From assembly GCA_029062895.1 (NCBI GenBank), contig JAIDPF010000022.1:1-64000 (forward strand): 64,000 bases of DNA, read 5' to 3'. Under the pieces are notes generated by a model. The model was not told the DNA's origin. It did no database searches and saw only the letters and a program-made list of their open reading frames with translations. The position numbers were made by a program, and so were the translations under genes. The stretch's first letter is position 1. The number at the start of each line of letters is the position of its first letter. The stretch comes from Lachnospiraceae bacterium. Lineage in GTDB: Bacteria > Bacillota > Clostridia > Lachnospirales > Lachnospiraceae. This document shows, in pieces, positions 18,605 to 28,654 of this stretch.

Positions 18605-18676
18605 GCATGTCTGCTCTTTGAGCCGATATTAGTGTCTTTAAAGTTGATATAAAAAAAGAAAGGTATGGTAAAACAT

Positions 18677-19138
18677 ATGGAGGATGCTGTAAGGAACATG
18701 GAGGCTGAACAGACACCGGTGGAAAATACTGTAAAAAGAGGCCCCGGATTAAAAGAGTCTGTTGTTCAGGAGCCGGAAGTCAAGCAGGAACTGCCTGCTC
18801 AGCAGCAGATAAATCCTGCCTTGAAATATGGTCGACGGATGGATTATAAGACGGCAAAGGTAAACGACAAACAGATAAGAGATCTGAATCTGTCAATGCC
18901 ATCACCGCCGCCACCGCCGGCGAACAATCATCAGAAAGAGCCAAAATCAGCGTTGGAATTAGAATTAGAGGCTCTGGAGGCGAAGTCGGCTTCAACATCG
19001 TCGATGATCCCTAATCCTCTGCCGACTCCAAAAAAACGCGTGCCAAGGGAGATGGAATTTGATATTGAACCGCCGGAATATGCGATGCATTTTGATCTGG
19101 TAGATATGAGTGGGAAAGATTATTTTGATATAAATTAA
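18677..19138 (+). CDS. Proline-rich, probably disordered hypothetical protein
   Basis: About 153 residues if the second ATG (18677) is used; the track's 18665 start is only 1 nt from the AAAGG. Highly charged with a poly-proline run (PSPPPPPANN), an acidic helix (ALELELEALEAK), and a hydrophilic C-terminus ending DYFDIN. No membrane segment, signal or metal motif. A good terminator follows. I do not recognise it; low-complexity composition suggests an unstructured or adaptor-like protein. Confidence 0.65.
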   Translation: MEDAVRNMEAEQTPVENTVKRGPGLKESVVQEPEVKQELPAQQQINPALKYGRRMDYKTAKVNDKQIRDLNLSMPSPPPPPANNHQKEPKSALELELEALEAKSASTSSMIPNPLPTPKKRVPREMEFDIEPPEYAMHFDLVDMSGKDYFDIN

Positions 19139-19156
19139 AAAAATGGATATGATATG

Positions 19157-19205
19157 AGAAGGATATTAATTGATATGTGATATCAACGGATATCCTTCTT
19201 TTTAT
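19157..19205 (+). terminator. Intrinsic terminator
   Basis: AGAAGGATAT pairs with ATATCCTTCT, with a nested inner hairpin TTGATAT/ATATCAA in the loop, followed by TTTTTAT. Confidence 0.85.
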
Positions 19206-19237
19206 ATTGTATCATCAGAAAGGATAAGAGAGGATCT

Positions 19238-19924
19238 ATGACGGAACAGATGACTTCAAATAATAAAACAAAGGATAACAAGAACAAAGATGAGCAGGAT
19301 CAAATCCGGGAAGAGGGCAGTGTGTCTGCCGTATCCAAAGGAAAAAAGATAGAAATTATGTCGATCATCGGAGAGATCGAAGGGCATGAGAATCTTGCCA
19401 GTTCATCCAAGACCACAAAATACGAGCATATCCTGCCGAGGTTGGCGGAATATGAGATGGATGAACAGGTTAAGGGTGTTCTTTTCCTGTTAAATACCAT
19501 GGGTGGAGATGTGGAGGCCGGTCTGGCGATTGCTGAAATGATCGCCAGTATGTCAAAGCCGACAGTATCTCTGGTACTTGGGGGCAGCCATTCCATCGGC
19601 GTACCGATCGCGGTCAGTACGGATTATTCTATGATCGTTCCGACAGGGACGATGGTTATCCATCCCGTCAGGTTAAGCGGTATGGTGATTGGCGCAAGAC
19701 AGACCTATGATTATTTTAAAAAAATTCAGGAAAGGATCACACAGTTTGTCTGCGGTCATTGTCAGGTTACAAAAGAATGTTTTGAAACGCTGATGATGGA
19801 GACCGGCATGCTGACCAAGGATATAGGGACGATTTTGGTGGGAAAAGAAGCTGTGGAGCATGGAATCATCAATGAAACTGGTGGCTTATCGTCTGCAATC
19901 AACAAATTACAGAGCATGATATAG
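19238..19924 (+). CDS. tepA: ClpP-class serine protease, TepA-like
   Basis: 228 residues of the ClpP/crotonase fold: LLNTMGGDVEAGLAIAEMI, then the nucleophile region LGGSHSIGVPIAVSTDY (Ser in SIG), then MVIHPVRLSG. An N-terminal charged leader of about 40 residues precedes the domain, with no signal peptide. In B. subtilis the equivalent gene (tepA/ymfB) also lies directly upstream of spoIIIE, and the same arrangement here supports orthology. Reported links are to protein export and sporulation; its substrate is unknown. Confidence 0.85.
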   Translation: MTEQMTSNNKTKDNKNKDEQDQIREEGSVSAVSKGKKIEIMSIIGEIEGHENLASSSKTTKYEHILPRLAEYEMDEQVKGVLFLLNTMGGDVEAGLAIAEMIASMSKPTVSLVLGGSHSIGVPIAVSTDYSMIVPTGTMVIHPVRLSGMVIGARQTYDYFKKIQERITQFVCGHCQVTKECFETLMMETGMLTKDIGTILVGKEAVEHGIINETGGLSSAINKLQSMI

Positions 19925-19942
19925 TATGCCTGCTGTTTCTTA

Positions 19943-19971
19943 GTGACAAAATATAGTATTTGTGATACAAT
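19943..19971 (+). promoter_or_regulatory. Sigma-A-type promoter for ftsK/spoIIIE
   Basis: GTGACA - 17 nt - TACAAT with TG one base before the -10 (extended -10). It predicts a leader of about 35 nt before the GTG start. Confidence 0.7.
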
Positions 19972-20013
19972 ATCTGGTAGATAATGCGAAGTTTGTAATG
20001 GAGGCAGATCGTT

Positions 20014-22890
20014 GTGGCAACATCAGGAAGTCAGAGAAGCAGCGGTAGAAAATATAATCATCGAAGTACCGGTACCACCAATAAAAACAGAAACGGTTCA
20101 TCAGAGAGAAACACCCATAATAACAGCTATCCTCAAAGAAAAGAAGTGGATGAAAAGATTCGGCAGGAGGCAGTTGCATTAATTGTTTTTGGCGTTGTTC
20201 TGATGATATTTTTATGTATGATCAATGTGATAAAGGGATCGTTTGGACCAGCTGTAAAATATTTTATGCTGGGAGCTTTTGGGATTCTTGGTTATTTGAT
20301 TCCGATTGCGGTATTTGTGGGGATCTGCTTTAAGATCTCCAATGCTGCCAACCAGGTGGCGACCTTGAAACTGATTTCCGCATTGGTACTGATTTTTATG
20401 ATCGGGATATTGCTGTGTTATATTACCGGAATGGATATTTCCTATCTTGCCGGTGCGGAGAAGCAGGTCCGGTTGCTCTACGACCAGCAGGGAGGCGGAG
20501 GCGTTATATTTGGCTTGGTGGCCTGTTGGCTGTATCATGTATTTGGACAGGCGGGGTCGATCTTTTTAGCGATTGCAATTGCGCTGATCTGTATCATACT
20601 CATTACGGAGCGTTCCTTTTTGGGAAAATTAAAGTTCGGAAGCGATTCGTTCCGTGACCGTTACACGGAAGATGCGGATGGACAGTATGGATTAATCCCG
20701 GAGGATGAGGAGATGCCGGAGGAGGGACTCGCCCTTCCTGTTATTCATGGGAACAGACAAAGCGTCAAAGAGCGCGTCGGAAATACCGCTTTGGAAAAAG
20801 CAAAGGAGCAGCAGAGAAGACGGGAAGAAGCGAAGCAGAGACGCCGGGAACTAGAAGAACAGCGGGAAGATGAGCGGATCGCAACCGCGCATTCCGTACA
20901 TAATACAAAGAAAAATAAGATTGATATCGATCAGGTTTTGATTGAAGACCAGAAACAAAGGAACAATCGTGATGATATCCATGAGATTACTCTGCTGGAA
21001 CAACCTTCCGAAAGGGAACAGAAGCAGTCTGACATTCCCTCATTGGAAATGAGAGAGATTACGATCAACCGGGGAGAGGAACAGGAGGAAAAAACGTCAG
21101 ATGTGGATATTCCGGAGATTGATGTCTCTGCCGTAGATGGTCTCTATACAGCAGCGGAAAACCATACTCCATATGGGGTACAAATGTCTGCCGATAATAC
21201 TGTCGCAGAAAAGCCGGAGGAACATGCCGGGGATACGACAGAAGAAACCGTTGTGGCAATGCCGGATCTTAGCCAGATGCCCCAGCCGGTGACTGAACGC
21301 AGTCATCAGAACGGTTCGGATCCGGAAGCCCATTTAGCAAAAGAGACTGAAATTCGCAGCATGTCCCAGAGCGCGAAAGTGGTATCCAGACCGAAAAAAT
21401 ATGAAAAGCCTAAAATAACCTTTTTAAAGAAAAATGAAAATAAAAAGAATGGCGACAGCGATCAAGAACTGAAAGAGACCGCCCTGTTATTACAACAAAC
21501 ATTAAAGACTTTTGGAGTAACAGTTACTGTAACGAATATCAGTCAGGGACCATCGGTGACAAGATATGAACTGCAGCTTGGGGAAGGAATTAAAGTTAAT
21601 AAGATCGTCAGCCTGACGGACGATATTAAATTAAATCTTGCAGCGCAGGACATTCGTATTGAAGCACCGATTCCGGGCAAGGCTGCCGTGGGGATCGAAC
21701 TTCCGAACAAGAAGACAAGCGATGTGTTGATCCGTGATCTGATCGAATCTTCCGAATATAAGAATGCCTCTTCCAATCTGACCTTTGCGGTCGGAAAGGA
21801 TATTACCGGAAAGACGATCGTTGCGGATATTGCTAAGATGCCGCATATGTTGGTGGCAGGAGCAACCGGTTCCGGCAAATCGGTCTGCATCAATACATTG
21901 ATTATGAGTATCTTATATAAGGCTCATCCGGATGATGTCAAGCTGATCATGATCGATCCTAAGGTAGTGGAACTTAGCGTATATAACGGGATCCCGCATT
22001 TATTGATTCCCGTCGTTACTGATCCGCGAAAAGCCAATGCGGCGCTGCAGTGGGCAGTGGCAGAAATGACCAAGCGTTATAAGGCATTTGCGGATTTTGG
22101 ACTGCGTGATTTAAAAGGTTACAATAAAAAAGTGGAAGATCTGCAGGCAAAAGGAGAAGGCGATACTCTTCAGAAGATGCCGCAGATCATTGTCATCGTA
22201 GATGAGCTTGCTGATCTAATGATGGTTGCGTCCAAAGAAGTGGAAGAGTCCATCTGCCGACTGGCACAGCTTGCACGTGCTGCCGGCATCCATTTGGTCA
22301 TTGCGACGCAGAGACCTTCCGTAGATGTCATTACAGGACTGATTAAGGCCAATATGCCGAGTCGTGTCGCGTTTAAGGTGACAAGTGGTGTGGATTCACG
22401 TACAATACTGGATATGATTGGCGCAGAAAAACTTCTGGGCAAAGGGGATATGTTATTTTATCCGCAGGGATATTCTAAACCGCTGCGTGTGCAGGGAGCG
22501 TTTGTATCAGATCAGGAAGTTTCGGAAGTTGTTGATTTCCTAAAGAAAAATGCCGGAGATCAGGCTTATGATGTCGCCGTGGAACAGCAGATCTCCGGGA
22601 TGTCCGAGGGCGATGCGTCACAAGACGGAACATCCCAGAAAAGCAGCTCCGGTGCGGATGATTCTCTGGATGCGTATTTTGACGAGGCATGCCGTTTTGT
22701 TGTGGAAAAAGAGAAGGCTTCCAGCGGTATGCTGCAGCGTGTTTTTAAGGTGGGATATACCAGAGCAGCGAGAATCGTAGATCAGATGGAAGCTGCGGGC
22801 GTCGTGGGTCCGGAGGAAGGTACGAAACCAAGGAAAGTTTTGATGAATTCGGTGCAGTTAGAAGAGTTTTTGCAAAATAGAAAACGTTAA
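20014..22890 (+). CDS. ftsK: FtsK/SpoIIIE family DNA translocase
   Basis: Pumps chromosomal DNA through the closing septum during division or sporulation. 958 residues: a basic N-terminus; about four membrane segments (residues 55-195); a long charged, Glu/Gln/Arg-rich linker (to about 500); the RecA-like motor with Walker A (VAGATGSGKSVCIN, about residue 613) and Walker B (IVIVDELADLM); and a C-terminal winged-helix gamma domain (MLQRVFKVGYTRAARIVDQME) that reads orientation sequences. The start is GTG, with GGAGG 9 nt upstream. It has its own promoter and may extend through fhs and folD, since no terminator is visible between them. Whether it is the septal FtsK or SpoIIIE type cannot be settled here. 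Confidence 0.95.
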   Translation: MATSGSQRSSGRKYNHRSTGTTNKNRNGSSERNTHNNSYPQRKEVDEKIRQEAVALIVFGVVLMIFLCMINVIKGSFGPAVKYFMLGAFGILGYLIPIAVFVGICFKISNAANQVATLKLISALVLIFMIGILLCYITGMDISYLAGAEKQVRLLYDQQGGGGVIFGLVACWLYHVFGQAGSIFLAIAIALICIILITERSFLGKLKFGSDSFRDRYTEDADGQYGLIPEDEEMPEEGLALPVIHGNRQSVKERVGNTALEKAKEQQRRREEAKQRRRELEEQREDERIATAHSVHNTKKNKIDIDQVLIEDQKQRNNRDDIHEITLLEQPSEREQKQSDIPSLEMREITINRGEEQEEKTSDVDIPEIDVSAVDGLYTAAENHTPYGVQMSADNTVAEKPEEHAGDTTEETVVAMPDLSQMPQPVTERSHQNGSDPEAHLAKETEIRSMSQSAKVVSRPKKYEKPKITFLKKNENKKNGDSDQELKETALLLQQTLKTFGVTVTVTNISQGPSVTRYELQLGEGIKVNKIVSLTDDIKLNLAAQDIRIEAPIPGKAAVGIELPNKKTSDVLIRDLIESSEYKNASSNLTFAVGKDITGKTIVADIAKMPHMLVAGATGSGKSVCINTLIMSILYKAHPDDVKLIMIDPKVVELSVYNGIPHLLIPVVTDPRKANAALQWAVAEMTKRYKAFADFGLRDLKGYNKKVEDLQAKGEGDTLQKMPQIIVIVDELADLMMVASKEVEESICRLAQLARAAGIHLVIATQRPSVDVITGLIKANMPSRVAFKVTSGVDSRTILDMIGAEKLLGKGDMLFYPQGYSKPLRVQGAFVSDQEVSEVVDFLKKNAGDQAYDVAVEQQISGMSEGDASQDGTSQKSSSGADDSLDAYFDEACRFVVEKEKASSGMLQRVFKVGYTRAARIVDQMEAAGVVGPEEGTKPRKVLMNSVQLEEFLQNRKR

Positions 22891-22935
22891 AATGCATGAA
22901 TAAAATAAATGTATAGTAAGGTAAGGGGAAAAATC

Positions 22936-24603
22936 ATGAAATCAGACATTCAGATTGCACAGGAAGCGAAACTGCAGCCGATTGGTGAGATTGCAAAGCA
23001 GCTCGGTCTTACAGAGGATGATTTGGAATGTTATGGAAAGTATAAGGCGAAGATCAGCAATGAATGCATCCAGAAAACGCTTGAAAATTGTGATGGAAGA
23101 CTGGTGCTTGTGACGGCAATTAATCCTACGCCTGCAGGCGAGGGAAAAACCACAGTTACCATTGGTCTTGGGCAGGCATTGTGCCGCATGGGAAAGAAGG
23201 CATCAGTGGTTCTTCGGGAACCATCTTTGGGGCCATGCTTTGGCATTAAGGGAGGTGCGGCAGGTGGAGGTTATGCACAGGTCGTACCTATGGAGGATCT
23301 GAATCTTCATTTTACTGGTGACTTTCATGCTATTACTTCTGCGAATAATCTTCTGGCAGCGATGTTGGATAATCATATCCAACAGGGCAATGAACTTAGG
23401 ATCGATACCAGACAGGTGGTTTGGAAGCGCTGTCTGGATATGAATGACAGAGCGCTTCGTAATATTGTGATTGGTATGGGTGGAAAATCGGATGGCGTGG
23501 TCAGGGAAGATCATTTTGTGATTTCCGTAGCATCCGAGATTATGGCGATTCTTTGCCTTGCAGACGATATGGAGGATTTAAAAGAAAGGCTTTCTAAGAT
23601 TATTGTAGCTTACAATATGGATGGGGAAGCAGTCACGGCGAAACAGCTTGGCGCGGTGGGTGCCATGGCAGCGCTTTTAAAGGATGCTATGAAGCCAAAT
23701 TTGATTCAGACTTTGGAACACACGCCTGCTTTTGTACATGGCGGACCATTTGCCAATATTGCCCATGGATGTAATTCCATTCGCGCGACAAAGCTTGCTT
23801 TGAAGTTATCCGATATTGTAGTAACAGAAGCGGGATTTGGCGCGGATCTTGGCGCGGAGAAGTTTCTGGATATCAAGTGTCGCAAGGCTGGTTTGAAACC
23901 AGATGTTATCGTTTTGGTTGCAACAATACGAGCTTTGAAATATAATGGTGGTGTAGATAAGAACGGATTAGGAGAAGAAAATCTGCGCGCGCTGCAAGAT
24001 GGTATTGTCAATCTGGAAAAGCATATTGAGAATCTGCAGAATTATGGTGTGCCGATCGTAGTAACGCTCAATCAGTTTGTGAGCGATACCGAAGCGGAAC
24101 TTTCTTATGTGCGTTCTTTTGTGGAAGAAAAAGGATGTGTATTTGCGCTTGCCCGTGTATGGGAAAATGGCGGAGAAGGTGGATTGGAATTGGCGGAAAA
24201 AGTAATCAGAATGCTGGATCATGAGAAATCTGATTTTCATTTCCTTTATGAAGATGATCTTTTGCCGGAACAGAAGATTGAGTGTATTGCGCAAAAAATT
24301 TATGGTGCCGCCGGCGTATCTTACACAGCGTCCGCCAAAAAACAATTAAAAAAGATTGAAGAAATGGGATATGGCAGTCTGCCTGTCTGCATGGCAAAGA
24401 CGCAGTATTCCTTGTCCGACGACCAGACAAAGCTGGGACGGCCGGAAGGATTTACAATCAATGTCCGTGAAGTGTATCTGAATGCCGGAGCGGGCTTCAT
24501 CGTTGTTATTACAGGCTCGATTATGACTATGCCGGGATTGCCGAAGATACCTGCTGCGGAGGGAATTGATGTAATAGATGATAAGATCGTGGGGTTATTT
24601 TAA
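22936..24603 (+). CDS. fhs: Formate-tetrahydrofolate ligase
   Basis: ATP-dependent formation of 10-formyl-THF from formate, the entry step of the methyl branch of the Wood-Ljungdahl pathway and a source of one-carbon units. The P-loop [20 protein letters not shown] and [18 protein letters not shown] are diagnostic. The start is moved to ATG 22936 (AAGGGG 7 nt upstream), giving 555 residues, the usual length. folD follows, forming a one-carbon pair; fthC lies 17 kb downstream. Confidence 0.97.
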   Translation: MKSDIQIAQEAKLQPIGEIAKQLGLTEDDLECYGKYKAKISNECIQKTLENCDGRLVLVTAINPTPAGEGKTTVTIGLGQALCRMGKKASVVLREPSLGPCFGIKGGAAGGGYAQVVPMEDLNLHFTGDFHAITSANNLLAAMLDNHIQQGNELRIDTRQVVWKRCLDMNDRALRNIVIGMGGKSDGVVREDHFVISVASEIMAILCLADDMEDLKERLSKIIVAYNMDGEAVTAKQLGAVGAMAALLKDAMKPNLIQTLEHTPAFVHGGPFANIAHGCNSIRATKLALKLSDIVVTEAGFGADLGAEKFLDIKCRKAGLKPDVIVLVATIRALKYNGGVDKNGLGEENLRALQDGIVNLEKHIENLQNYGVPIVVTLNQFVSDTEAELSYVRSFVEEKGCVFALARVWENGGEGGLELAEKVIRMLDHEKSDFHFLYEDDLLPEQKIECIAQKIYGAAGVSYTASAKKQLKKIEEMGYGSLPVCMAKTQYSLSDDQTKLGRPEGFTINVREVYLNAGAGFIVVITGSIMTMPGLPKIPAAEGIDVIDDKIVGLF

Positions 24604-24638
24604 CTGATAGAAACCAGAAAAGGAAAAGGAGAAACGAA

Positions 24639-25478
24639 ATGGCGTTTGTAATAGACGGAAAGAAGATCAGCCAGGAGATCAAAGAGGAATTAAAGGAACA
24701 GGTTGCGGCGCTTAGAGAAGAGGGAAAGGAGATTGCCCTCGCTGTCATACAGGTGGGAGAGGATCCGGCTTCCAGTGTGTATGTTGGCAATAAGAAAAAG
24801 GCATGCGCTTACATTGGCATCCGTTCAGAAAGTTATGAACTTCCTGAGACAGTGGCGCAGGAAGAATTGATCGCATTGATAGAGCGATTGAATCAGGATG
24901 ATAAGATAGGCGGTATCCTTGTACAGCTACCGTTGCCGGAGCATATTGATGAGGACGTAGTCATCAAAGCGATTGCACCTGCCAAGGACGTGGATGGATT
25001 TCATCCGGAAAGTGTGGGAGCGCTGCTGATCGGTCAGCCCGGTTTTCTGCCTTGTACTCCAGCAGGGATTATCCAACTTTTGAAACGGAGCAATATTGAG
25101 ATTGCAGGGAAAGAATGCGTTGTGATCGGACGAAGCAATATCGTCGGAAAACCTATGGCGGTTCTTTTACTTCGGGAAAACGGCACCGTAACCATTACAC
25201 ATTCCAAAACAAGGAACCTAAAGGAAGTGTGTAAGCGTGCGGATATTCTGGTGGTTGCGGTCGGTAAACCTAAAATGATCAACAGAGAATATGTAAAGGA
25301 GGGCGCAACGGTAATTGACGTGGGCATCCACAGAAATGCAGAGAACAAGCTGTGTGGCGATGTGGATTATGAGGATGTATTTCCGATTGCAGGAGCGATT
25401 ACACCTGTTCCGGGCGGAGTGGGCCCCATGACAATTGCAATGCTGATGAACAACTGTGTGTCGGGTGTGAAGCATTAA
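24639..25478 (+). CDS. folD: Bifunctional methylene-THF dehydrogenase / methenyl-THF cyclohydrolase
   Basis: 279 residues. The catalytic YxxxK (YVGNK), the active-site segment VQLPLPEHI, the substrate loop PCTPAGI, the NADP-binding GRSNIVGKPMA and PVPGGVGPMTIAML are all present. It converts 5,10-methylene-THF and 10-formyl-THF. It lies 35 nt after fhs behind AAAAGGAG. Confidence 0.97.
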   Translation: MAFVIDGKKISQEIKEELKEQVAALREEGKEIALAVIQVGEDPASSVYVGNKKKACAYIGIRSESYELPETVAQEELIALIERLNQDDKIGGILVQLPLPEHIDEDVVIKAIAPAKDVDGFHPESVGALLIGQPGFLPCTPAGIIQLLKRSNIEIAGKECVVIGRSNIVGKPMAVLLLRENGTVTITHSKTRNLKEVCKRADILVVAVGKPKMINREYVKEGATVIDVGIHRNAENKLCGDVDYEDVFPIAGAITPVPGGVGPMTIAMLMNNCVSGVKH

Positions 25479-25517
25479 GATTGGTTGCGCTAATTAGGAA
25501 AGGAACAAGGTTATATT

Positions 25518-27323
25518 ATGGTTTGTCCCAATTGTAATGCTGAAATAGCGGATGATCTTCTATACTGTCCGAAATGCGGAGAAGAAGTCCAGTATGTCCC
25601 TTATTATGAGCCGGAAATTGAGCAAAGTATCAGTGATACCTTGTCTGATATTCAATTGGATGCTGAGGCTTCTTATGAGGAATATAGGGCTTTAGATACG
25701 GAAGGATTGGAATATGTTGATATGGATGTTCCTGCGGATATATCTGCAGGATATGAAATGCAGACAAATTATGGGGAGAATAATGAATATTATGATCGTG
25801 ATTCTGCGGAATATAGTGATGAGAACGAATATCAGTCTGCAGGATACGACGAATCAGAAGAATACGATAGCGAATATGATGATGAGTATGATGCGGCAGA
25901 GGAAAATGCGTATGATGCTGAAGATGAATTTGACGAGGAATATGAATTGGATTATCTTGATGATTTTGATGAAGAAGATCCGCATATCATGTATCATTTC
26001 TTGAAATTCATGAAGGAAAGCAGACTGAGATGGATCGTGATTGCACTTTTTCTGGTGGTTACCGTATCGGTTGTTGTGGGGATCGTCAAGGTTTCGCAAT
26101 ATATGTATCAGAATAATAGTTCGTCATATCAGGCAGAACTGGCTGCTTCTTTTGCGGCAGAAGGCAATTACGCAGACGCGATCGCGCATATGGAGCGGTC
26201 TGTGATGCTTTCTTCGGAGAATACTTCCTTAAAATATCAGCTGGCTGAATATTATTTTCAAAATGCTGAAGAGGAAAAAGGCGTTCTGATGCTATGGGAG
26301 ATCATCTATGCAAAGGATGTCAATTATCAGGCCGCCTATCGAAGGATTATTGATTATTATGCATCAAAGCAGGATTATGCCATGATTGAGGAGATCCTGT
26401 CGAACTGTGAGGATATGATCATTGTTAACCAGTTTCAGAATTATTTGGCCAATGAACCGCAATTTAGTTCCCAGGGAGGTACGTATGACGAGATCGTATA
26501 TCTGAAACTTTCGTCCAATTCCGAGGGGACGATCTATTATACCATGGATGGCACTATGCCGACTTATGAGAGCCCGGTCTATAAGGAACCGCTTGTTTTG
26601 GATCTGGGCATCTATAAGATCAATGCGATCTTTGTAAATTCTTATGGGATCGAGAGTGATGTCGTGTCCATGACTTATACGATTGATATCCGTGTGCCAA
26701 ATCCTCCCAATGTGATTCTGGAAGGCGGTAATTATACGATCCCGGAATTGATCAAGGTGGATGTGCAGACGTATTGTACCGTTTATTATACGACAGATGG
26801 AACGATACCTACCAATACAAGTACGGAATATACAGGACCGGTTCCGATGCCGCTTGGTACGAGCCATTTTACCTTTATCGCTTACAGTCAGGAAGGGATT
26901 CCGGGAGAAGTCACGGAAGTGGATTATAATCTTTCCCTGCAGGGAACGGCGCAGGTACAGGATATTACCGCAAATCTGATGCAGTATAATGTGAATCTCG
27001 GAAAAGCCAGCGATTTGACCGGATATGTTGCGGGTAATACGATGAGATACAGTTATATCGTATCTTCGGCGATCTGTCTGGAGGATAAGATTTACTATAT
27101 TTTTGTAGAAAATATGGTTTCCAGCAGCCCGAATATGGAACAGGGAATAACAGAACAGAGTATGCGGACAGGAACATTTTATCTGGCGGATATTAACGAT
27201 GGAAGCCTGTATAAGGGAGTTCGGTCTGAAGAAGGGGTATATTCGTGCGGAGATTTGATCCCGCCCGAAGCATATGCGCCGCCGGTCATAAATGTTTCCG
27301 AAAATATGATACCAGAAGCGTGA
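25518..27323 (+). CDS. Zinc-ribbon membrane protein with TPR and chitobiase-like repeats
   Basis: 601 residues in an unusual order: N-terminal zinc ribbon (CPNC...CPKCG, residues 3-24); a very acidic, Tyr/Asp/Glu-rich stretch (about 30-160); one membrane helix (about 172-193, WIVIALFLVVTVSVVVGIV); TPR-like helices (FAAEGNYADAIAHMERSV) around 208-300; then two beta-sandwich repeats of the CHB_HEX_C type (IYYTMDGTMPTYESPVY and VYYTTDGTIPTNTSTEY) and a C-terminal beta-rich domain. The topology suggests ribbon and acidic part inside, TPR and repeats outside. The repeats are usual in carbohydrate-active or wall proteins, so a cell-envelope role is likely but unproven. The next gene also starts with a zinc ribbon. 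Confidence 0.85.
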   Translation: MVCPNCNAEIADDLLYCPKCGEEVQYVPYYEPEIEQSISDTLSDIQLDAEASYEEYRALDTEGLEYVDMDVPADISAGYEMQTNYGENNEYYDRDSAEYSDENEYQSAGYDESEEYDSEYDDEYDAAEENAYDAEDEFDEEYELDYLDDFDEEDPHIMYHFLKFMKESRLRWIVIALFLVVTVSVVVGIVKVSQYMYQNNSSSYQAELAASFAAEGNYADAIAHMERSVMLSSENTSLKYQLAEYYFQNAEEEKGVLMLWEIIYAKDVNYQAAYRRIIDYYASKQDYAMIEEILSNCEDMIIVNQFQNYLANEPQFSSQGGTYDEIVYLKLSSNSEGTIYYTMDGTMPTYESPVYKEPLVLDLGIYKINAIFVNSYGIESDVVSMTYTIDIRVPNPPNVILEGGNYTIPELIKVDVQTYCTVYYTTDGTIPTNTSTEYTGPVPMPLGTSHFTFIAYSQEGIPGEVTEVDYNLSLQGTAQVQDITANLMQYNVNLGKASDLTGYVAGNTMRYSYIVSSAICLEDKIYYIFVENMVSSSPNMEQGITEQSMRTGTFYLADINDGSLYKGVRSEEGVYSCGDLIPPEAYAPPVINVSENMIPEA

Positions 27324-27363
27324 AAACAGAAGATGTGGATAGAATGCAAAGGAGTGTGAGAGT

Positions 27364-28185
27364 ATGCCGTGGTGCCCGAAATGTAAAAACGAATACGTAG
27401 AAGGAATCAAGAGATGCAAAAAATGTGATTGCAGTCTGGTAGAACAGCTGATCCGGAAGGAAGACAGCATTGCTAAGGGGGCTCCTACGCAGCTTCAAAG
27501 TATTGTCGATCTGTTACATCAGAATAATATCTCCTCAGCGCGTGTGCAATACGATGAGGGAGAAGAAATCCATTATCTATTAGTGGATCCGGAGGAACGG
27601 GATGCGGCAGCTAATGTTGTAAGTGAGATTGCGCGTATGGAAAACCAGATGCGTTATCAGAAGATGCGTAGTGTGGGAGGCGGCAGTAATAATGGGAGTA
27701 ATGAAATATATCAGAATAAAATGGAACAGGCGCAGGAGGTCAAATCTTCCGCGTATGCGCTGATTATTGTAGGAATCGTAGGATCAGTATTTAATATTCT
27801 ATATATTTTTAATGTGATACCCATCAGATGGAGTACTTTTACAAAGACAGTGACCTGTTCTGTAATGGGCGTTTTATTTCTTGCATTGATCATTATGGGA
27901 TTTTTATCTGTCAAATCATTTAAGAGTCTTTTATCTTTTGCCAAAGAAGAAGATAAGATGACCGGAGAGATCGAAAAGTGGTATCAGAAAGAATTGACGT
28001 CTGAACAGATAGATGCCATGCTGGAAGGAAGGATGGAACCTAATCTTCCAGAAGAGGAAAAGTATTTTTACAGGATTGAGCAGATCAGACATGTCCTGAC
28101 AGAAAAGTTTATGAATCTGAATCCGGCGTATGCTGATAATATGACAGAGAAAATCTATCAGGAGCTGTATGAGCATGAGGCTTGA
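27364..28185 (+). CDS. Zinc-ribbon protein with two membrane helices, unknown function
   Basis: 273 residues. An N-terminal zinc ribbon (CPKCKNEYVEGIKRCKKC) is followed by a soluble region with a DUF2007-like look (LLHQNNISSARVQYDEGEEIHYLLVDPEERDAA), two hydrophobic segments (about 135-155 and 160-180), and a helical C-terminal part. It has a GGAGTG SD and lies 40 nt after the previous ribbon protein, overlapping rlmH at its 3' end; the three look co-transcribed. Function unknown. Confidence 0.8.
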   Translation: MPWCPKCKNEYVEGIKRCKKCDCSLVEQLIRKEDSIAKGAPTQLQSIVDLLHQNNISSARVQYDEGEEIHYLLVDPEERDAAANVVSEIARMENQMRYQKMRSVGGGSNNGSNEIYQNKMEQAQEVKSSAYALIIVGIVGSVFNILYIFNVIPIRWSTFTKTVTCSVMGVLFLALIIMGFLSVKSFKSLLSFAKEEDKMTGEIEKWYQKELTSEQIDAMLEGRMEPNLPEEEKYFYRIEQIRHVLTEKFMNLNPAYADNMTEKIYQELYEHEA

Positions 28186-28654
28186 TATTTTATGCGTCGG
28201 TTCCATCAAGGAGGAATTCTACCGACAGGCAGTCGGAGAATACAGCAAAAGGCTTTCGCGATATGTCAAACTTAATATCTTTGAAGTAAAGGATGAAAAG
28301 ACGACAGAGAACGCTTCCGAGAAGGAGATTCGGATGGTTTTGAAAGCTGAGGCGGCGCGTCTGGAAAAATATCTTGTCCCGAACGCGTATCTGATTGCGC
28401 TGGCGATCGAAGGAACGCCATTTACCTCGGAAGCATTTTCTCAAAAACTATGCGATCTGGAAACAAGTGGAAAAAGCCATCTCCAATTTATGATAGGTGG
28501 TTCTCTGGGAATAGACGAAGAACTAAAGAAAAAGGCGGACCTTTCACTCAGCTTTTCCAAAATGACATTACCGCATCAGTTGATGCGGGTGGTGCTGTTA
28601 GAGCAGATTTACCGGGCGTATAAAATCAAAAATAATGAGCCATATCATAAGTGA
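28175..28654 (+). CDS. rlmH: 23S rRNA pseudouridine-1915 N3-methyltransferase (SPOUT)
   Basis: Methylates a pseudouridine in helix 69 of 23S rRNA using S-adenosylmethionine. The C-terminal SPOUT knot motifs FMIGGSLGIDEELKKKADL and LPHQLMRVVLLEQIYRAYKI are complete. The second ATG (28175) is chosen: it gives exactly 159 residues, the standard length, with GGAG 10 nt upstream. The start overlaps the end of the preceding gene by 11 nt. Confidence 0.95.
   Translation: MRLDILCVGSIKEEFYRQAVGEYSKRLSRYVKLNIFEVKDEKTTENASEKEIRMVLKAEAARLEKYLVPNAYLIALAIEGTPFTSEAFSQKLCDLETSGKSHLQFMIGGSLGIDEELKKKADLSLSFSKMTLPHQLMRVVLLEQIYRAYKIKNNEPYHK

Noticed and set aside
26364-27470. Minus-strand 368-residue ORF
   Set aside because: Antisense to the zinc-ribbon/CHB_HEX gene; rich in His, Arg and Ile as expected of a shadow frame, with no SD or recognisable domain.
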